Shown here piece after piece: positions 1 to 8,304 of a stretch of 64,000 bases of DNA. A program made the translations under genes and the position numbers. The notes beneath the pieces are model-generated. The model did not search any database. It was not told where the DNA came from and was given only the letters and a program-made list of their open reading frames with translations. Positions within the stretch are counted from its first letter, which is position 1. Each line of letters begins with the position of its first letter. This stretch comes from Epibacterium sp. Ofav1-8 (GTDB lineage: Bacteria > Pseudomonadota > Alphaproteobacteria > Rhodobacterales > Rhodobacteraceae): positions 62,001-126,000 of the forward strand of contig NZ_JAKRFD010000012.1 of NCBI RefSeq assembly GCF_022348185.1, written 5' to 3'.

Positions 1-199
1 CGTTTGGCCTACCTGCGCGTGCCCTATGCGCATGGCCGGTGTTGCGTGTTCTGACATCTGTTGAGTGTGATGGCCAAACGCCGCGCGCCGGCCCCTCGAT
101 GGGGCGGGCGCGCGGGCTTGCCGGTGGCGCGCAAGCGGCCAGGGGCCCCTTGCGCGCGCCGCCCTTTCGGGCGGCAGGCGTCCAGATCAGAGCGGGGTG

Positions 200-838
200 T
201 CAGGGGGTCCAGGTGAGGAAGTTGCCGATCATCCTGAGCCCGACATGCTGGCTTTTTTCCGGGTGGAACTGCATGCCGAGCATGGTGTCGCGCCCGATCA
301 CCGCTGTCACATCCCCGGCGTAATCCACATGCGCCAGCCGTTCGGCCGGATTGGCGACACGGAAGTGATAGCTATGCACAAAATAGCAGTGATCGCCCGT
401 CGAGATGCCATCAAACACCGGGTGGGGGTTGTCGATCACCAGATCGTTCCAGCCCATATGCGGCACCTTGAGGCGTGTATCCGCAGGCGTGATCTTCACC
501 ACGTCTCCGCCCACCCAGCCAAGGCCCGGCGTCTCGGAATACTCGTGCCCCGTCGTGGCCATCAACTGCATGCCGACACAAATCCCGAGGAAGGGGCGGC
601 CCTTGACCTCCACGGCCTCGACCATCGCGTCATAAATGCCCTTGTGGCCGCGCAATTCTGCCGCGCAGGCAGGAAAGGCCCCGTCGCCCGGCAGCACCAG
701 CCGGTCGGCGCGGGCGACCACATCGGCGTCGGAGGTCACCACCACCTCGCCTGCGCCGACCTCAGCCGCCATGCGCTGAAACGCTTTTTCGGCGGAGTGC
801 AGGTTGCCGGATTCATAGTCGATGATGGCGGTCAGCAT
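200..838 (-). CDS. hisH: Imidazole glycerol phosphate synthase, glutamine amidotransferase subunit
   Basis: This 212-residue protein is the class I glutaminase that feeds ammonia to HisF for the fifth step of histidine synthesis, giving IGP and AICAR. The nucleophile elbow GICVGMQ places the catalytic cysteine at residue 87, and MQFHPEKSQ near the C terminus supplies His192 and Glu194, completing the triad. Length is normal for HisH. It lies downstream of hisB on the same strand, about 100 bp away, as in the usual his operon, and the cyclase partner would be expected beyond the left edge. Family assignment is secure. Confidence 0.96.
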   Translation of the reverse strand: MLTAIIDYESGNLHSAEKAFQRMAAEVGAGEVVVTSDADVVARADRLVLPGDGAFPACAAELRGHKGIYDAMVEAVEVKGRPFLGICVGMQLMATTGHEYSETPGLGWVGGDVVKITPADTRLKVPHMGWNDLVIDNPHPVFDGISTGDHCYFVHSYHFRVANPAERLAHVDYAGDVTAVIGRDTMLGMQFHPEKSQHVGLRMIGNFLTWTP

Positions 839-941
839 GGAAACGTCCTCGGGATGGTGTGAACCCCGAGGTGGCTTTGAGCCATCACAGGGTCAGGGGG
901 CACGGGATCAAGGGGCAGGGCAGCAGTGCGGCGCAAGCGCC

Positions 942-1529
942 TCAGAGCGCACCCTTGGTGGAGGGCACGGCGTCGGCCTTGCGCGGGTCGACCTCAACGG
1001 CGGTGCGCAGCGCGCGGGCCACGGCCTTGAATGCGGCCTCGGCGATGTGGTGGCTGTTCACCCCATGGATCTGATCGACGTGCAGGGTGATGCCGCCATG
1101 GGTCGCAAGCGCCTGAAAGAACTCGCGGACGAGTTCGGTGTCGAAAGTGCCGATTTTTTGCGTGGGCAGATCCACATTCCACACAAGGAAAGGTCGGGCC
1201 GAAAGATCCAGCGCGGCGCGCACCTGTGCGTCATCCATCGGCAAGTGACACTCGCCGTAGCGGTTGATACCTTTCTTGTCGCCAAGCGCCTGCACCAGCG
1301 CCTGACCCAGCGCGATACCGGTATCCTCGACGGTGTGGTGGTCGTCGATGTGATAATCCCCCTTGGCGCGGATGGTCATGTCGATCAGCGAGTGGCGCGA
1401 CAGCTGGTCCAGCATGTGGTCAAAAAAGCCAACGCCGGTCTGATTGTCATATGTGCCGCTGCCGTCGAGGTTGACGGAGACGGAGATCTCCGTCTCGGCG
1501 GTGGAGCGGGAAACCTGGGCTGTGCGCAT
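942..1529 (-). CDS. hisB: Imidazoleglycerol-phosphate dehydratase
   Basis: This 195-residue protein catalyses the sixth step of histidine synthesis, dehydrating IGP to imidazole-acetol phosphate. The manganese-binding His/Glu motifs are visible: FFDHMLDQ near the N terminus, [10 protein letters not shown] in the middle and HHIAEAAFK near the C terminus. It is a monofunctional HisB with no phosphatase domain. The frame stays open 19 codons further upstream, but the family normally begins near MRTAQVSR, so the start at 1529 is preferred. It precedes hisH on the minus strand and is probably co-transcribed with it. Confidence 0.95.
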   Translation of the reverse strand: MRTAQVSRSTAETEISVSVNLDGSGTYDNQTGVGFFDHMLDQLSRHSLIDMTIRAKGDYHIDDHHTVEDTGIALGQALVQALGDKKGINRYGECHLPMDDAQVRAALDLSARPFLVWNVDLPTQKIGTFDTELVREFFQALATHGGITLHVDQIHGVNSHHIAEAAFKAVARALRTAVEVDPRKADAVPSTKGAL

Positions 1530-1720
1530 GGTGAAATCCTCAATCTGTCGCCTAGGCTTATAGGGTGCGGGGCGGCGCAGGCTCAAGGGGGATCGCAGGA
1601 TTGCTGTGCCTCTGCAGTGCCTTTGTGGCGCATCAGGGGCGCTCAGGGGTGGGATTGCCCTTTTTCGCGCTGCATGCGAGGTTGCCGGGCAACCAGACCT
1701 GACAGAAGCTGAGGCGAGAT

Positions 1721-1960
1721 ATGTCCACCTGCGTCTTTATCCAGATCCGCTGCAAACCCGGCACCACCTATAAGGTGGCCGAGGACATTGCGCTGCATGA
1801 GATCCATTCGGAGCTTTATTCCACCAGCGGGGAATATGATCTGCTGATGAAGCTCTACATCCCCTCGGGCGAGGATGTGGGCAAATATATCAATGACCAC
1901 CTGTTGCAGATCCCCAATATCGAGCGGTCGCTGACGACGATGACGTTCAAGGTCTTCTGA
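1721..1960 (+). CDS. Stand-alone Lrp/AsnC ligand-binding domain protein
   Basis: This 79-residue protein is a single alpha/beta (RAM) domain of the Lrp/AsnC family without the N-terminal helix-turn-helix. The family pattern is seen in the [10 protein letters not shown] strand and the terminal strand LTTMTFKVF. Such stand-alone domains form oligomers and are thought to bind small ligands or to pair with full-length Lrp proteins, and no ligand can be predicted here. A Shine-Dalgarno sequence (GAGG) lies 6 nt before the ATG. It converges on the aminotransferase gene, and a bidirectional hairpin terminator lies between them. Confidence 0.85.
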   Translation: MSTCVFIQIRCKPGTTYKVAEDIALHEIHSELYSTSGEYDLLMKLYIPSGEDVGKYINDHLLQIPNIERSLTTMTFKVF

Positions 1961-2066
1961 GGGTTGCCAAATGGAGCGCCTTGCGGCGCGCAGGTTGTGC
2001 TTTTCCCTGTGGGAAAAGCCTGTTGCGAGGCGCTGCCTCGCGCTCCGGGATATTTATAAAAAGATG

Positions 2067-2098
2067 AAAAGGCGCCCGCTTTGGTCGGGGCGCCTTTT
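2067..2098. terminator. Bidirectional intrinsic terminator
   Basis: The sequence AAAAGGCGCCC, a 9-nt loop, then GGGCGCCTTTT forms an 11-bp stem flanked by A-runs on one side and T-runs on the other. It therefore works in both directions, between the convergent Lrp-domain gene (plus) and aminotransferase gene (minus). Confidence 0.85.
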
Positions 2099-2106
2099 GT
2101 TTTGGC

Positions 2107-3459
2107 TCAGCTGTTCAGGAGGCCTTCGGATTTTAAGGCCTCATAAGCGGTGTCGACGCCGGTCTTGGTGCGTTTGAGCATCTCGTCGACCTCTGCCTTG
2201 GTGATGATCAGCGGCGGGCAGAAGGCCAGCGCGTTTCCGGCGACGGCGCGCAGGATCAGGCCCGCGTCCTGGCAGGCTTTGACCGCCGCCGCGCCGCCTT
2301 TACCTCCGGGGATGGTGGCGCCGGTGGTCTTGTTGGAGACCAGTTCCAGCGCCGCGATCAGCCCCTTGCCGCGCACCTCACCCACCAGCGGGTGATCGGT
2401 GAAGATCTCGCGCAGCTGCGCTTGCATGTAAGCGCCCACCTCGGCGGCATGCTCAAAGATCTTGTCGCGCTCGTAGATTTCCAGCGTTTTCAGCGCGGCG
2501 GCACAGGCAGCGGGATGGCCGGAGTAGGTATAGCCGTGGCCAAAGACGCCGACCTCATTGGTCTGATCCACCATCGCCCTATACATCCAACCGGGAATGA
2601 CCGAGGCGGAGATCGGGAAATAGGCCGAGGACAGCTGTTTGGCGAAGGTCATCAGATCGGGTTTGATCTCCATGGTGGTGCAGCCGAAATCCGCGCCTGT
2701 GCGACCAAAGCCACAGATGACCTCATCCGCCCAGATCAGGATGTCATGTTTGCGCAGGAGAGCTTGCAGCCCCTCGTAGTAGCCTTCGGGGGGTACGATC
2801 ACGCCGGAGGCGCCGGTGATCGGCTCTACGATCATCGCGGCGATGGTCTCCGGGTCCTCGGCGAGGATCTGGTCTTCGAGGTTTTGCAGGATGCGTTCGA
2901 CAAATTGCGCCTCGGTCTCATTGCCCTGACGGCCGGTGTAGTAATGCGGCGCATCGGCGCGCAGGATCGACAGTGCCTCAAGGGGCGCGTCGAAATGGGC
3001 GAGGTTGGCGGGCAGGGAGGTCAGCGAGCCCGCCGCCACCGTCACGCCATGGTAGCCGCGCTCTCGGGTGATGATCTTGCGCTTTTGCGGCTTGCCGATC
3101 GCATTGAAGTAATAGCGCAGCATCTTGTAGTGGCTGTCATTGGCGTCGGAACCGGAGTTGCCAAAAAAGAAATAGGCATCCTCCACCGGCACCATCGCCT
3201 TGAGCTTATCGGCCAGCTGCATCACCGGCGCGTGGGTCTTGCCGCCGAAAGTGTGCTGGAAGGGCAGGCGGTTCAGCTGGTCGGTGATCGCCTCCACCAC
3301 CTCGGTGTTGGAATAGCCCAGCGAGGTACACCACAGGCCCGCGAGCCCTTCGATGTATTCCTTGCCGCTGTCGTCATAGACGTAGATCCCCTCACCATGG
3401 GTGATGCAGAGCTGCTCCGTCGCGGTGAAATTCGTCGTCGGGTAGATCACGGAGGACAT
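2107..3459 (-). CDS. Class III PLP-dependent aminotransferase (omega-amino acid or amine:pyruvate type)
   Basis: This 450-residue protein is a fold-type I, class III (ornithine/4-aminobutyrate-like) transaminase. The PLP lysine is Lys274 in FAKQLSS, the ring-nitrogen aspartate is Asp245 in WADEVICGFGRTG, and the phosphate-binding GNSGSDAND motif lies at residues 100-108. Proteins of this subgroup in roseobacters use pyruvate as acceptor with amines, beta-alanine or taurine-like donors, and the exact substrate cannot be read from sequence. The frame continues upstream through the tRNA-Gly region, which is spurious; the ATG at 3459 starts the family-like N terminus MSSVIYP. It ends right at the bidirectional terminator. 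Confidence 0.93.
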   Translation of the reverse strand: MSSVIYPTTNFTATEQLCITHGEGIYVYDDSGKEYIEGLAGLWCTSLGYSNTEVVEAITDQLNRLPFQHTFGGKTHAPVMQLADKLKAMVPVEDAYFFFGNSGSDANDSHYKMLRYYFNAIGKPQKRKIITRERGYHGVTVAAGSLTSLPANLAHFDAPLEALSILRADAPHYYTGRQGNETEAQFVERILQNLEDQILAEDPETIAAMIVEPITGASGVIVPPEGYYEGLQALLRKHDILIWADEVICGFGRTGADFGCTTMEIKPDLMTFAKQLSSAYFPISASVIPGWMYRAMVDQTNEVGVFGHGYTYSGHPAACAAALKTLEIYERDKIFEHAAEVGAYMQAQLREIFTDHPLVGEVRGKGLIAALELVSNKTTGATIPGGKGGAAAVKACQDAGLILRAVAGNALAFCPPLIITKAEVDEMLKRTKTGVDTAYEALKSEGLLNS

Positions 3460-3563
3460 CTGGCCATTCCTTTGCTGTCTCAGGTTGTCACAAGGATTGG
3501 CGCGGCGCTGCGCGGCAGTCAAAGACTTTTGATCAAAAAGTGCAAGTGCCTGTCCTGAAACGC

Positions 3564-3593
3564 GAAAAGCCGCCCCGGAGGAGCGGCCTTTTC
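3564..3593 (-). terminator. Terminator of tRNA-Gly copy 1
   Basis: On the minus strand, GAAAAGGCCGCTCC pairs with GGGGCGGCTTTTC, a GC-rich stem bounded by A- and T-rich ends. It lies 10 bp past the 3' end of the tRNA. The third tRNA copy has a very similar hairpin. Confidence 0.75.
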
Positions 3594-3602
3594 GGTTTCG
3601 AA

Positions 3603-3677
3603 TGGAGCGGGCGAGGCGATTCGAACGCCCGACCCTAACCTTGGCAAGGTTATGCTCTACCCCTGAGCTACGCCCGC
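3603..3677 (-). tRNA. tRNA-Gly (anticodon GCC), copy 1
   Basis: A 75-nt tRNA including an encoded CCA end. The acceptor stem GCGGGCG pairs with CGCCCGC, the discriminator base is T, the TTGCCAA anticodon loop gives anticodon GCC, and the T-arm has GTTCGAATC. The sequence is identical to copies 2 and 3. Its own promoter lies about 20 bp upstream and a terminator follows. Confidence 0.97.
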
Positions 3678-4023
3678 GCTGCCATTCGGTGAAGCGGGGT
3701 TTATGAAATCCCGCCGGGGGCTGCAAGCGGAAAATGAAATCCATTGAGACTTTTCTTGGGGTCGTTTTATCACCCAACGGCGCGCGAATGGATGGGCGCG
3801 GCGATTGCATCGTCTGATGAAGGTTGCGCCAAAGCTACATCGGAAAACGGTGATGTTATGCTCGACCCTGGGTTGGGCATAGGGAGTTGGTCTCAACTAT
3901 GTTAAGGACGTTTCTGACTGGGTGAGTTGGAATGACTTTTCAGCAAGGCAACGAATGGCCCCTAAGGTCTATTTGATATAAATGAAACTTCCCTTTCGGG
4001 GCGGTGGTTTAGGAGACTCTTCC
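3678..4023. other. Intergenic region between tRNA-Gly copy 1 and the RTX gene
   Basis: Apart from the tRNA promoter near its left end and the Shine-Dalgarno AGGAG at 4011-4015 for the RTX gene, nothing recognisable was seen. Base composition is clearly more A/T-rich than in the flanking housekeeping genes. A promoter for the RTX gene presumably lies here but no convincing -35/-10 pair was found. Confidence 0.5.
3698..3726 (-). promoter_or_regulatory. Promoter of tRNA-Gly copy 1
   Basis: On the minus strand TTGCAG (-35) is followed 16-17 nt later by CATAAA/TAAACC (-10), ending about 20 nt before the mature 5' end of the tRNA. The same block of about 50 bp is conserved in front of all three tRNA-Gly genes, which supports it as a functional promoter. 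Confidence 0.65.
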
Positions 4024-5640
4024 GTGAAGAAAACTGACTTTTTAAGTGCTTTTTCTAGCGACATTGGCGTGGTTCTACAGTCGGAATTGGCAGCTGACAC
4101 AGCGCAAAACATGGACCACGGTGAAACACTCACCGGCACTGCAGATGGCGAGCTTATAACGGGCACCAGTACCGATGATGAAATTGATGGCGGTGCCGGG
4201 AATGACACGCTGCTTGGCGGTTCGGGGTCGGATGTTCTGGACGGTGGTTCTGGCGACGACTTCATCTTTGGTACGGGCGAGGATGCCTCTGACACAGGTG
4301 TCGACACTTTGAACGGTGGTTCGGGGGACGATACGCTGCTTGGTGGCAGCGGTGCGAGCACGTTCTCTGGTGGTTCTGGCAACGATCAGATCACGTCGCT
4401 TTCGGGCGCGGACGACATTTCTGGTGGCATCGGGCATGACAGTATCTTTTCCGGTGAGGGGAATGATCGCGTCTTTGGGAATAGTGGCGACGATTTCATC
4501 AATGGTGGGGCTGGCAACGATTACCTAAGCGGACACACCGGTGCTGATACGATCTTTGGTGGTCTTGGGCGCGACAGCATCCGTGGTGGTTCAGGCAATG
4601 ACAGCCTGATCGGTCAGGGCGGCAATGACATCATCGATGCCCATGACGGCGACGATTTTGTTCAGGGCGACATCGGAGAAGACAGCCTCGATGGGGGCGC
4701 TGGGAATGACACATTGGACGGCGGGATCGGTCACGACAGCATTCTTGGCGGTGCCGGTGATGATGAAATTTCGGCCGGTCGCGGAAACGATACTGTTTTC
4801 GCCGGAGAGGGAAATGACACCATCTCGAGCTGGGGGTTCGGCTCGACCCCCATAGGTGCAAATTATATTGATGGTGGGGCAGGCGACGACGACATCGAGG
4901 GCGCTTCGGGCAATGACACACTGATCGGAGGTGCCGGCAATGATACCATTAATGCGCGCAGTGGCGTGAATGATGTTTCTGGTGGCGATGGAAACGATTA
5001 TGCTTACACTTCCGGCGACGGATCGACAATTCGCGGCGACGATGGTGATGATACAATCTCCGCCACATATGTAGATGATACGCGCCTCTATGGCGGCACA
5101 GGTGACGACGTCATTGTGTTCTCTGGGAACAATACGATCGCGTATGGCGGCGAAGGGAACGACCATATCACAATCGGCGGCTACTACTACGCCAATGAAA
5201 CTACCGGCGAAGCCCGGGGTGGTGCAGGGGATGATCTGATCGAAGGATCATGGTTGGACGATGTGATCTACGGTGGCACCGGAAACGATAGCGTCGACGC
5301 AGGTCAAGGCGATGACAGTATTTTCTCATTTGGAGGCAACAACGTGCTCGACGGTGGTGCGGGCGCAGACACATTCTATTTTGGTGGCGCTGCCGGGGTT
5401 TCGACGATTGTTGATTTCGATGCCGAAGAAGACAGCCTGGTGTTCGATGCTGACGGTTCGGACTCCGCCGACGACTATGAACAGTTGTCCGCATCTCTGG
5501 CGCAGCAGGTCGGTACAGATGTGTACATCTACGCCTCTGTACCCGTGAGCGAAGGTAGCAGTACGATGGTGCCTCATGTGATTATTCTGCAAGAGGTCAC
5601 TCTGGCTGATCTGACTGCCAATGACATCTTGTTGAGCTGA
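4024..5640 (+). CDS. RTX (hemolysin-type calcium-binding) repeat protein, probable type I secretion substrate
   Basis: This protein of about 538 residues consists almost entirely of calcium-binding nonapeptide repeats of the form GGxGxDxLx (for example GGAGNDTLL, GGSGDDFIF), which fold into a parallel beta-roll when Ca2+ binds outside the cell. There is no Sec signal peptide. The C-terminal part after the repeats is non-repetitive and ends in a hydrophobic ADLTANDILLS-like tail, as in type I secretion substrates. The GTG at 4024 is preferred because AGGAG lies 8 nt upstream; an in-frame ATG at 3982 would add 14 residues. No protease, lipase or adhesion domain and no secretion genes are nearby, so its role (surface or biofilm protein) is unknown. 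GC is lower than in neighbours, suggesting acquisition between tRNA copies. Confidence 0.88.
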   Translation: MKKTDFLSAFSSDIGVVLQSELAADTAQNMDHGETLTGTADGELITGTSTDDEIDGGAGNDTLLGGSGSDVLDGGSGDDFIFGTGEDASDTGVDTLNGGSGDDTLLGGSGASTFSGGSGNDQITSLSGADDISGGIGHDSIFSGEGNDRVFGNSGDDFINGGAGNDYLSGHTGADTIFGGLGRDSIRGGSGNDSLIGQGGNDIIDAHDGDDFVQGDIGEDSLDGGAGNDTLDGGIGHDSILGGAGDDEISAGRGNDTVFAGEGNDTISSWGFGSTPIGANYIDGGAGDDDIEGASGNDTLIGGAGNDTINARSGVNDVSGGDGNDYAYTSGDGSTIRGDDGDDTISATYVDDTRLYGGTGDDVIVFSGNNTIAYGGEGNDHITIGGYYYANETTGEARGGAGDDLIEGSWLDDVIYGGTGNDSVDAGQGDDSIFSFGGNNVLDGGAGADTFYFGGAAGVSTIVDFDAEEDSLVFDADGSDSADDYEQLSASLAQQVGTDVYIYASVPVSEGSSTMVPHVIILQEVTLADLTANDILLS

Positions 5641-5781
5641 TCCAAATTTGCGCTGGTGTGCCCTTAACTCGGCAACGCCAGCGCCGCAGCCTGAATTCTA
5701 TGGTATCGCACAGGCCCGTGAGGGCGCAGTGTCGCATTTGGTTGCGCTTGGTGGGGCGCTACCGTGAGTATGCTGGTGGCA

Positions 5782-5805
5782 TAAAAAAACCGCCCAGAGG
5801 GCGGT
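5782..5805 (-). terminator. Terminator of tRNA-Gly copy 2
   Basis: On the minus strand ACCGCCC-TCT-GGGCGGT is followed by a run of seven T. The hairpin lies 14 bp beyond the tRNA 3' end. Confidence 0.85.
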
Positions 5806-5818
5806 GCTTTTATTCGAA

Positions 5819-5893
5819 TGGAGCGGGCGAGGCGATTCGAACGCCCGACCCTAACCTTGGCAAGGTTATGCTCTACCCCTGAGCTACGCCCGC
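5819..5893 (-). tRNA. tRNA-Gly (anticodon GCC), copy 2
   Basis: A 75-nt gene with encoded CCA, identical to copy 1: acceptor stem GCGGGCG/CGCCCGC and anticodon loop TTGCCAA (GCC). It sits just beyond the end of the RTX gene in the opposite orientation. Confidence 0.97.
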
Positions 5894-5913
5894 GCTGCCA
5901 TTCGGTGAAGCGG

Positions 5914-5942
5914 GGTTTATGAAATCCCGCCAAAGGCTGCAA
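5914..5942 (-). promoter_or_regulatory. Promoter of tRNA-Gly copy 2
   Basis: TTGCAG followed 16-17 nt later by CATAAA/TAAACC, in the same position relative to the tRNA as in copy 1. The upstream block is almost the same as in copy 1, with small changes only in the spacer. Confidence 0.65.
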
Positions 5943-6032
5943 GAGGAAAAATGCGAATTGGCGGAAATTCTTGCGGCAGGACCCGCGTCGCGCCGGGGCA
6001 GGGCGTGCTGTTTCACGGAGGCGGGGGAATGC

Positions 6033-6065
6033 GAAAGGCCGCCCCGACGACGGAGCGGCCTTTTC
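6033..6065 (-). terminator. Terminator of tRNA-Gly copy 3
   Basis: On the minus strand GAAAAGGCCGC and GCGGCCTTTC form a 10-bp stem 10 bp past the tRNA end, closely related to the hairpin after copy 1. Confidence 0.75.
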
Positions 6066-6074
6066 GATGTCGAA

Positions 6075-6149
6075 TGGAGCGGGCGAGGCGATTCGAACGC
6101 CCGACCCTAACCTTGGCAAGGTTATGCTCTACCCCTGAGCTACGCCCGC
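6075..6149 (-). tRNA. tRNA-Gly (anticodon GCC), copy 3
   Basis: A 75-nt gene with encoded CCA, identical in its mature sequence to copies 1 and 2 (anticodon GCC). It is the first of the three in the direction of transcription, but each copy has its own promoter and terminator. Confidence 0.97.
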
Positions 6150-6169
6150 GCTGCCATTCGGTGAGACGG

Positions 6170-6198
6170 GATTTATAAAACCCCGCCGGGGGCTGCAA
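6170..6198 (-). promoter_or_regulatory. Promoter of tRNA-Gly copy 3
   Basis: TTGCAG followed by an A/T-rich TTTATAAATC block. This copy has a better -10 (TATAAA, 15 nt spacing, or TAAATC, 17 nt) than copies 1 and 2. Confidence 0.6.
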
Positions 6199-6315
6199 GG
6201 GCAAATCCCATCTGGGCGCGGATTTTTCTCATGTGCAGACGCCGGCGACGGATCTGGGCGCTACGACCGTATCACGGAACAGGAGATCACAGCAGGCACA
6301 GCCGGGAGAGATGAC

Positions 6316-6531
6316 ATGAGCGTTTGGGATACGGTGCGGACAGGGGCCCTGGCGGGCGCCCTGATGCTGGCGGGCGTGGCGCAGGAGGCGGGGCAGGGTG
6401 CGCCGCAGGCGCGTATCCCCGAGGCGCCGTCGGTGCAGCTCGACCCGCTCGCGCCGGTGCAGCCGGAGGCCACCACAACCGCCCCGGATCTGCGCCTGAG
6501 TGGCCGGGTCGGAGCCGATGTGCAGGGATAA
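6316..6531 (+). CDS. Small exported protein of unknown function
   Basis: A 71-residue open frame with a good Shine-Dalgarno sequence (GGGAGAG, 5 nt before the ATG). Residues 1-25 look like a Sec signal peptide: a short charged start, then a hydrophobic TGALAGALMLAGVAQ core. The rest is rich in Pro, Ala and Asp with no recognised domain and no lipobox cysteine. It lies between tRNA-Gly copy 3 and the convergent effector-like gene. No function can be given, and it might not be a gene. Confidence 0.45.
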   Translation: MSVWDTVRTGALAGALMLAGVAQEAGQGAPQARIPEAPSVQLDPLAPVQPEATTTAPDLRLSGRVGADVQG

Positions 6532-6610
6532 CCTGCGCGTCATCCTCAGCTTAGGACGGACACCGGACCCAAGGCGCGATGGCGTTTTGATGCTGTCCTC
6601 TGGGGCGGCG

Positions 6611-8185
6611 CTACTTGACCGGCACCTTGTGTTTCTTCAGGGCCTTGGTCAGTTCCTTGTCGACCAGCGACATCAGCGCCTTGTCCTTGGCGGCGGCCTT
6701 GGCGGCCATATCGGTCATCTGGGCCTCGCTTTCCTTGCCGGTGGCGCGCGAAATGATGGCGCCATAGCCGACCTTGAGGCTTTCGTCGCTGACCTTGTTC
6801 ATCACCTCCGCCCAGAGTTTCGCCTTCAACGTATTGGGGATGTCGTTTGTCTTGGCGATCTTGGCGAGACGATCCGGGAAGATCTTGCCTTGCAGGACCT
6901 CCTTGTTCTTGTAGGCCCATTTCTTCTGGAAACCGCCGAGGTTCTTCACCAGCCCGCCCAGCAGGGCGGAATAGAGGATCGAGGTCACGATCGCCTGGAA
7001 TTCCTTTTCGGTCGGGGCCTTGCCGCTCTTCATGATGCGGCCCAGTTCCTTGACCGCTTCGCCCAGCACGGTCTTGATCACCTCCTGACCCGAGCCGGCC
7101 AGGTAGTTGGCGATGAACTTCTGCATCTGCTTGGTGCTGAGGAAGGCCACCTTGCCGGCCAGTTTCGGCGCCACCCATTTGGCGGCGTCGTCGCAGAACC
7201 CCAGCGGGATCTTGCTGCCGATGCCACCGGTCAGCCCGCCGACGGTGCCGTCGATCACGATCGACTGGATCGAGCCCCAGACCGTCACCTTCTGGCCGCT
7301 GGCGTGTTTGCCCAGCTCCTGGCTGGCGCTTTGCAACACGCCGACCCCGGCGCCGGAGGCGATCGCCGCGCTGCCCGCGGACATGCCCGCCCCGGTGACC
7401 AGCACCGGCGCTGCCAGGGCGCCCACCACCGCAAAACAGGCCGCCGAGGACACCGTCAGCACCGTGGCCGTGGTCTGGGCGGAGCCGGTGAACTCCTTGA
7501 GGAACCGCAGCAAGTCGGCGTTGAAGGCGCCAATGGCTTTCTCCGCCTCCGGCAGCGCCTCGTTGATCAGTTTCAGATCCTTGGACACCATCGCCCGTTC
7601 CAGCTTGCCGCTGGCAGAGATCGACCGCAGGCAGAGCTTGTTCTTCGGCATTTCGACCGACCCGGCCTGCAGGATGATGGCCTGCGCCACCGCATCCAGG
7701 ACCCCGTCCTTCATCTGCGCCACATCGAGATAGTGCCGGTAGGTTTCCAGCGCGTTGTCGTGGTTGCGCAGCAGCGATTTCATATAGGGGGTCAGGCGCT
7801 TGATCACATCAGCCTTGACGCTTTCGAATTCCTTCGGCGTGCAGAGGATCTTCTTGCCGCGGAAGTTCACCTCCACCATCGGCTCCTTGGCGGCCTTGGC
7901 CTCTTCGGCGAGCTGCTTCTTGTAGCCCGGCAGCAGCATCTTGAAGGTGCGCCCGCCGGGATCGACCACCTTGTCGGGATGTTTGAACCCGGCCTTCTTC
8001 TGAAAGGCGGCGATCGCCTTCAACAGCCCCGCGTCCATTTTCTTGGAGGTGCCGAGCGGGCCGATCTTGTTGGCTTCGAGCATCTGGCGCACCAGCAGCA
8101 CATCGGCGGGCTTGTTCTTGACCTCATCGCCGGAACTATGACGGGGCGACAGGCCCACCGGAGCGGAAAGTTTTGCAGACGACAT
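6611..8185 (-). CDS. Putative effector with N-terminal peptidoglycan-binding-like region and glycine-rich hydrophobic core
   Basis: This 524-residue protein is not a recognised family by eye. Residues 20-86 (NKPADVLLVRQML through FQKKAGF to GGRTFKMLL) resemble the small peptidoglycan-binding fold, a type often found at the N terminus of cargo for type VI or extracellular contractile injection systems. Residues 100-235 are charged and helical. Residues 236-288 form a long Ala/Gly/Val hydrophobic stretch, with further Gly-rich segments at 305-325 and 395-418, like glycine-zipper pore-forming toxins. The last 100 residues are lysine-rich. There is no signal peptide. It is divergent from a GNAT gene, with a palindrome between them. 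No immunity protein or secretion gene lies next to it. The effector role is inferred from domain pattern only. Confidence 0.8.
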   Translation of the reverse strand: MSSAKLSAPVGLSPRHSSGDEVKNKPADVLLVRQMLEANKIGPLGTSKKMDAGLLKAIAAFQKKAGFKHPDKVVDPGGRTFKMLLPGYKKQLAEEAKAAKEPMVEVNFRGKKILCTPKEFESVKADVIKRLTPYMKSLLRNHDNALETYRHYLDVAQMKDGVLDAVAQAIILQAGSVEMPKNKLCLRSISASGKLERAMVSKDLKLINEALPEAEKAIGAFNADLLRFLKEFTGSAQTTATVLTVSSAACFAVVGALAAPVLVTGAGMSAGSAAIASGAGVGVLQSASQELGKHASGQKVTVWGSIQSIVIDGTVGGLTGGIGSKIPLGFCDDAAKWVAPKLAGKVAFLSTKQMQKFIANYLAGSGQEVIKTVLGEAVKELGRIMKSGKAPTEKEFQAIVTSILYSALLGGLVKNLGGFQKKWAYKNKEVLQGKIFPDRLAKIAKTNDIPNTLKAKLWAEVMNKVSDESLKVGYGAIISRATGKESEAQMTDMAAKAAAKDKALMSLVDKELTKALKKHKVPVK

Positions 8186-8304
8186 GAGCCAACCTCGGAA
8201 ACAGATAGATCAATAATGAATGGCGACAGTTTTGGGGCACGGATCAAAAGGTGCAAGCTTGACAGGCGGGAATTGACGCAGCCCCGGGCAATTTTCCCCG
8301 GAGT

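Noticed and set aside
1-54. Possible 3' end of a plus-strand gene stopping at 52-54
   Set aside because: Only 17 codons are visible and they match nothing recognisable.
4170-5400. CRISPR-like periodic DNA repeats
   Set aside because: The periodicity is that of in-frame RTX nonapeptide codons, not of repeats with unique spacers.
3603-6149. Genomic island or prophage attachment sites at the tRNA-Gly genes
   Set aside because: All three tRNAs are complete duplicated cassettes and no integrase or phage gene is present.
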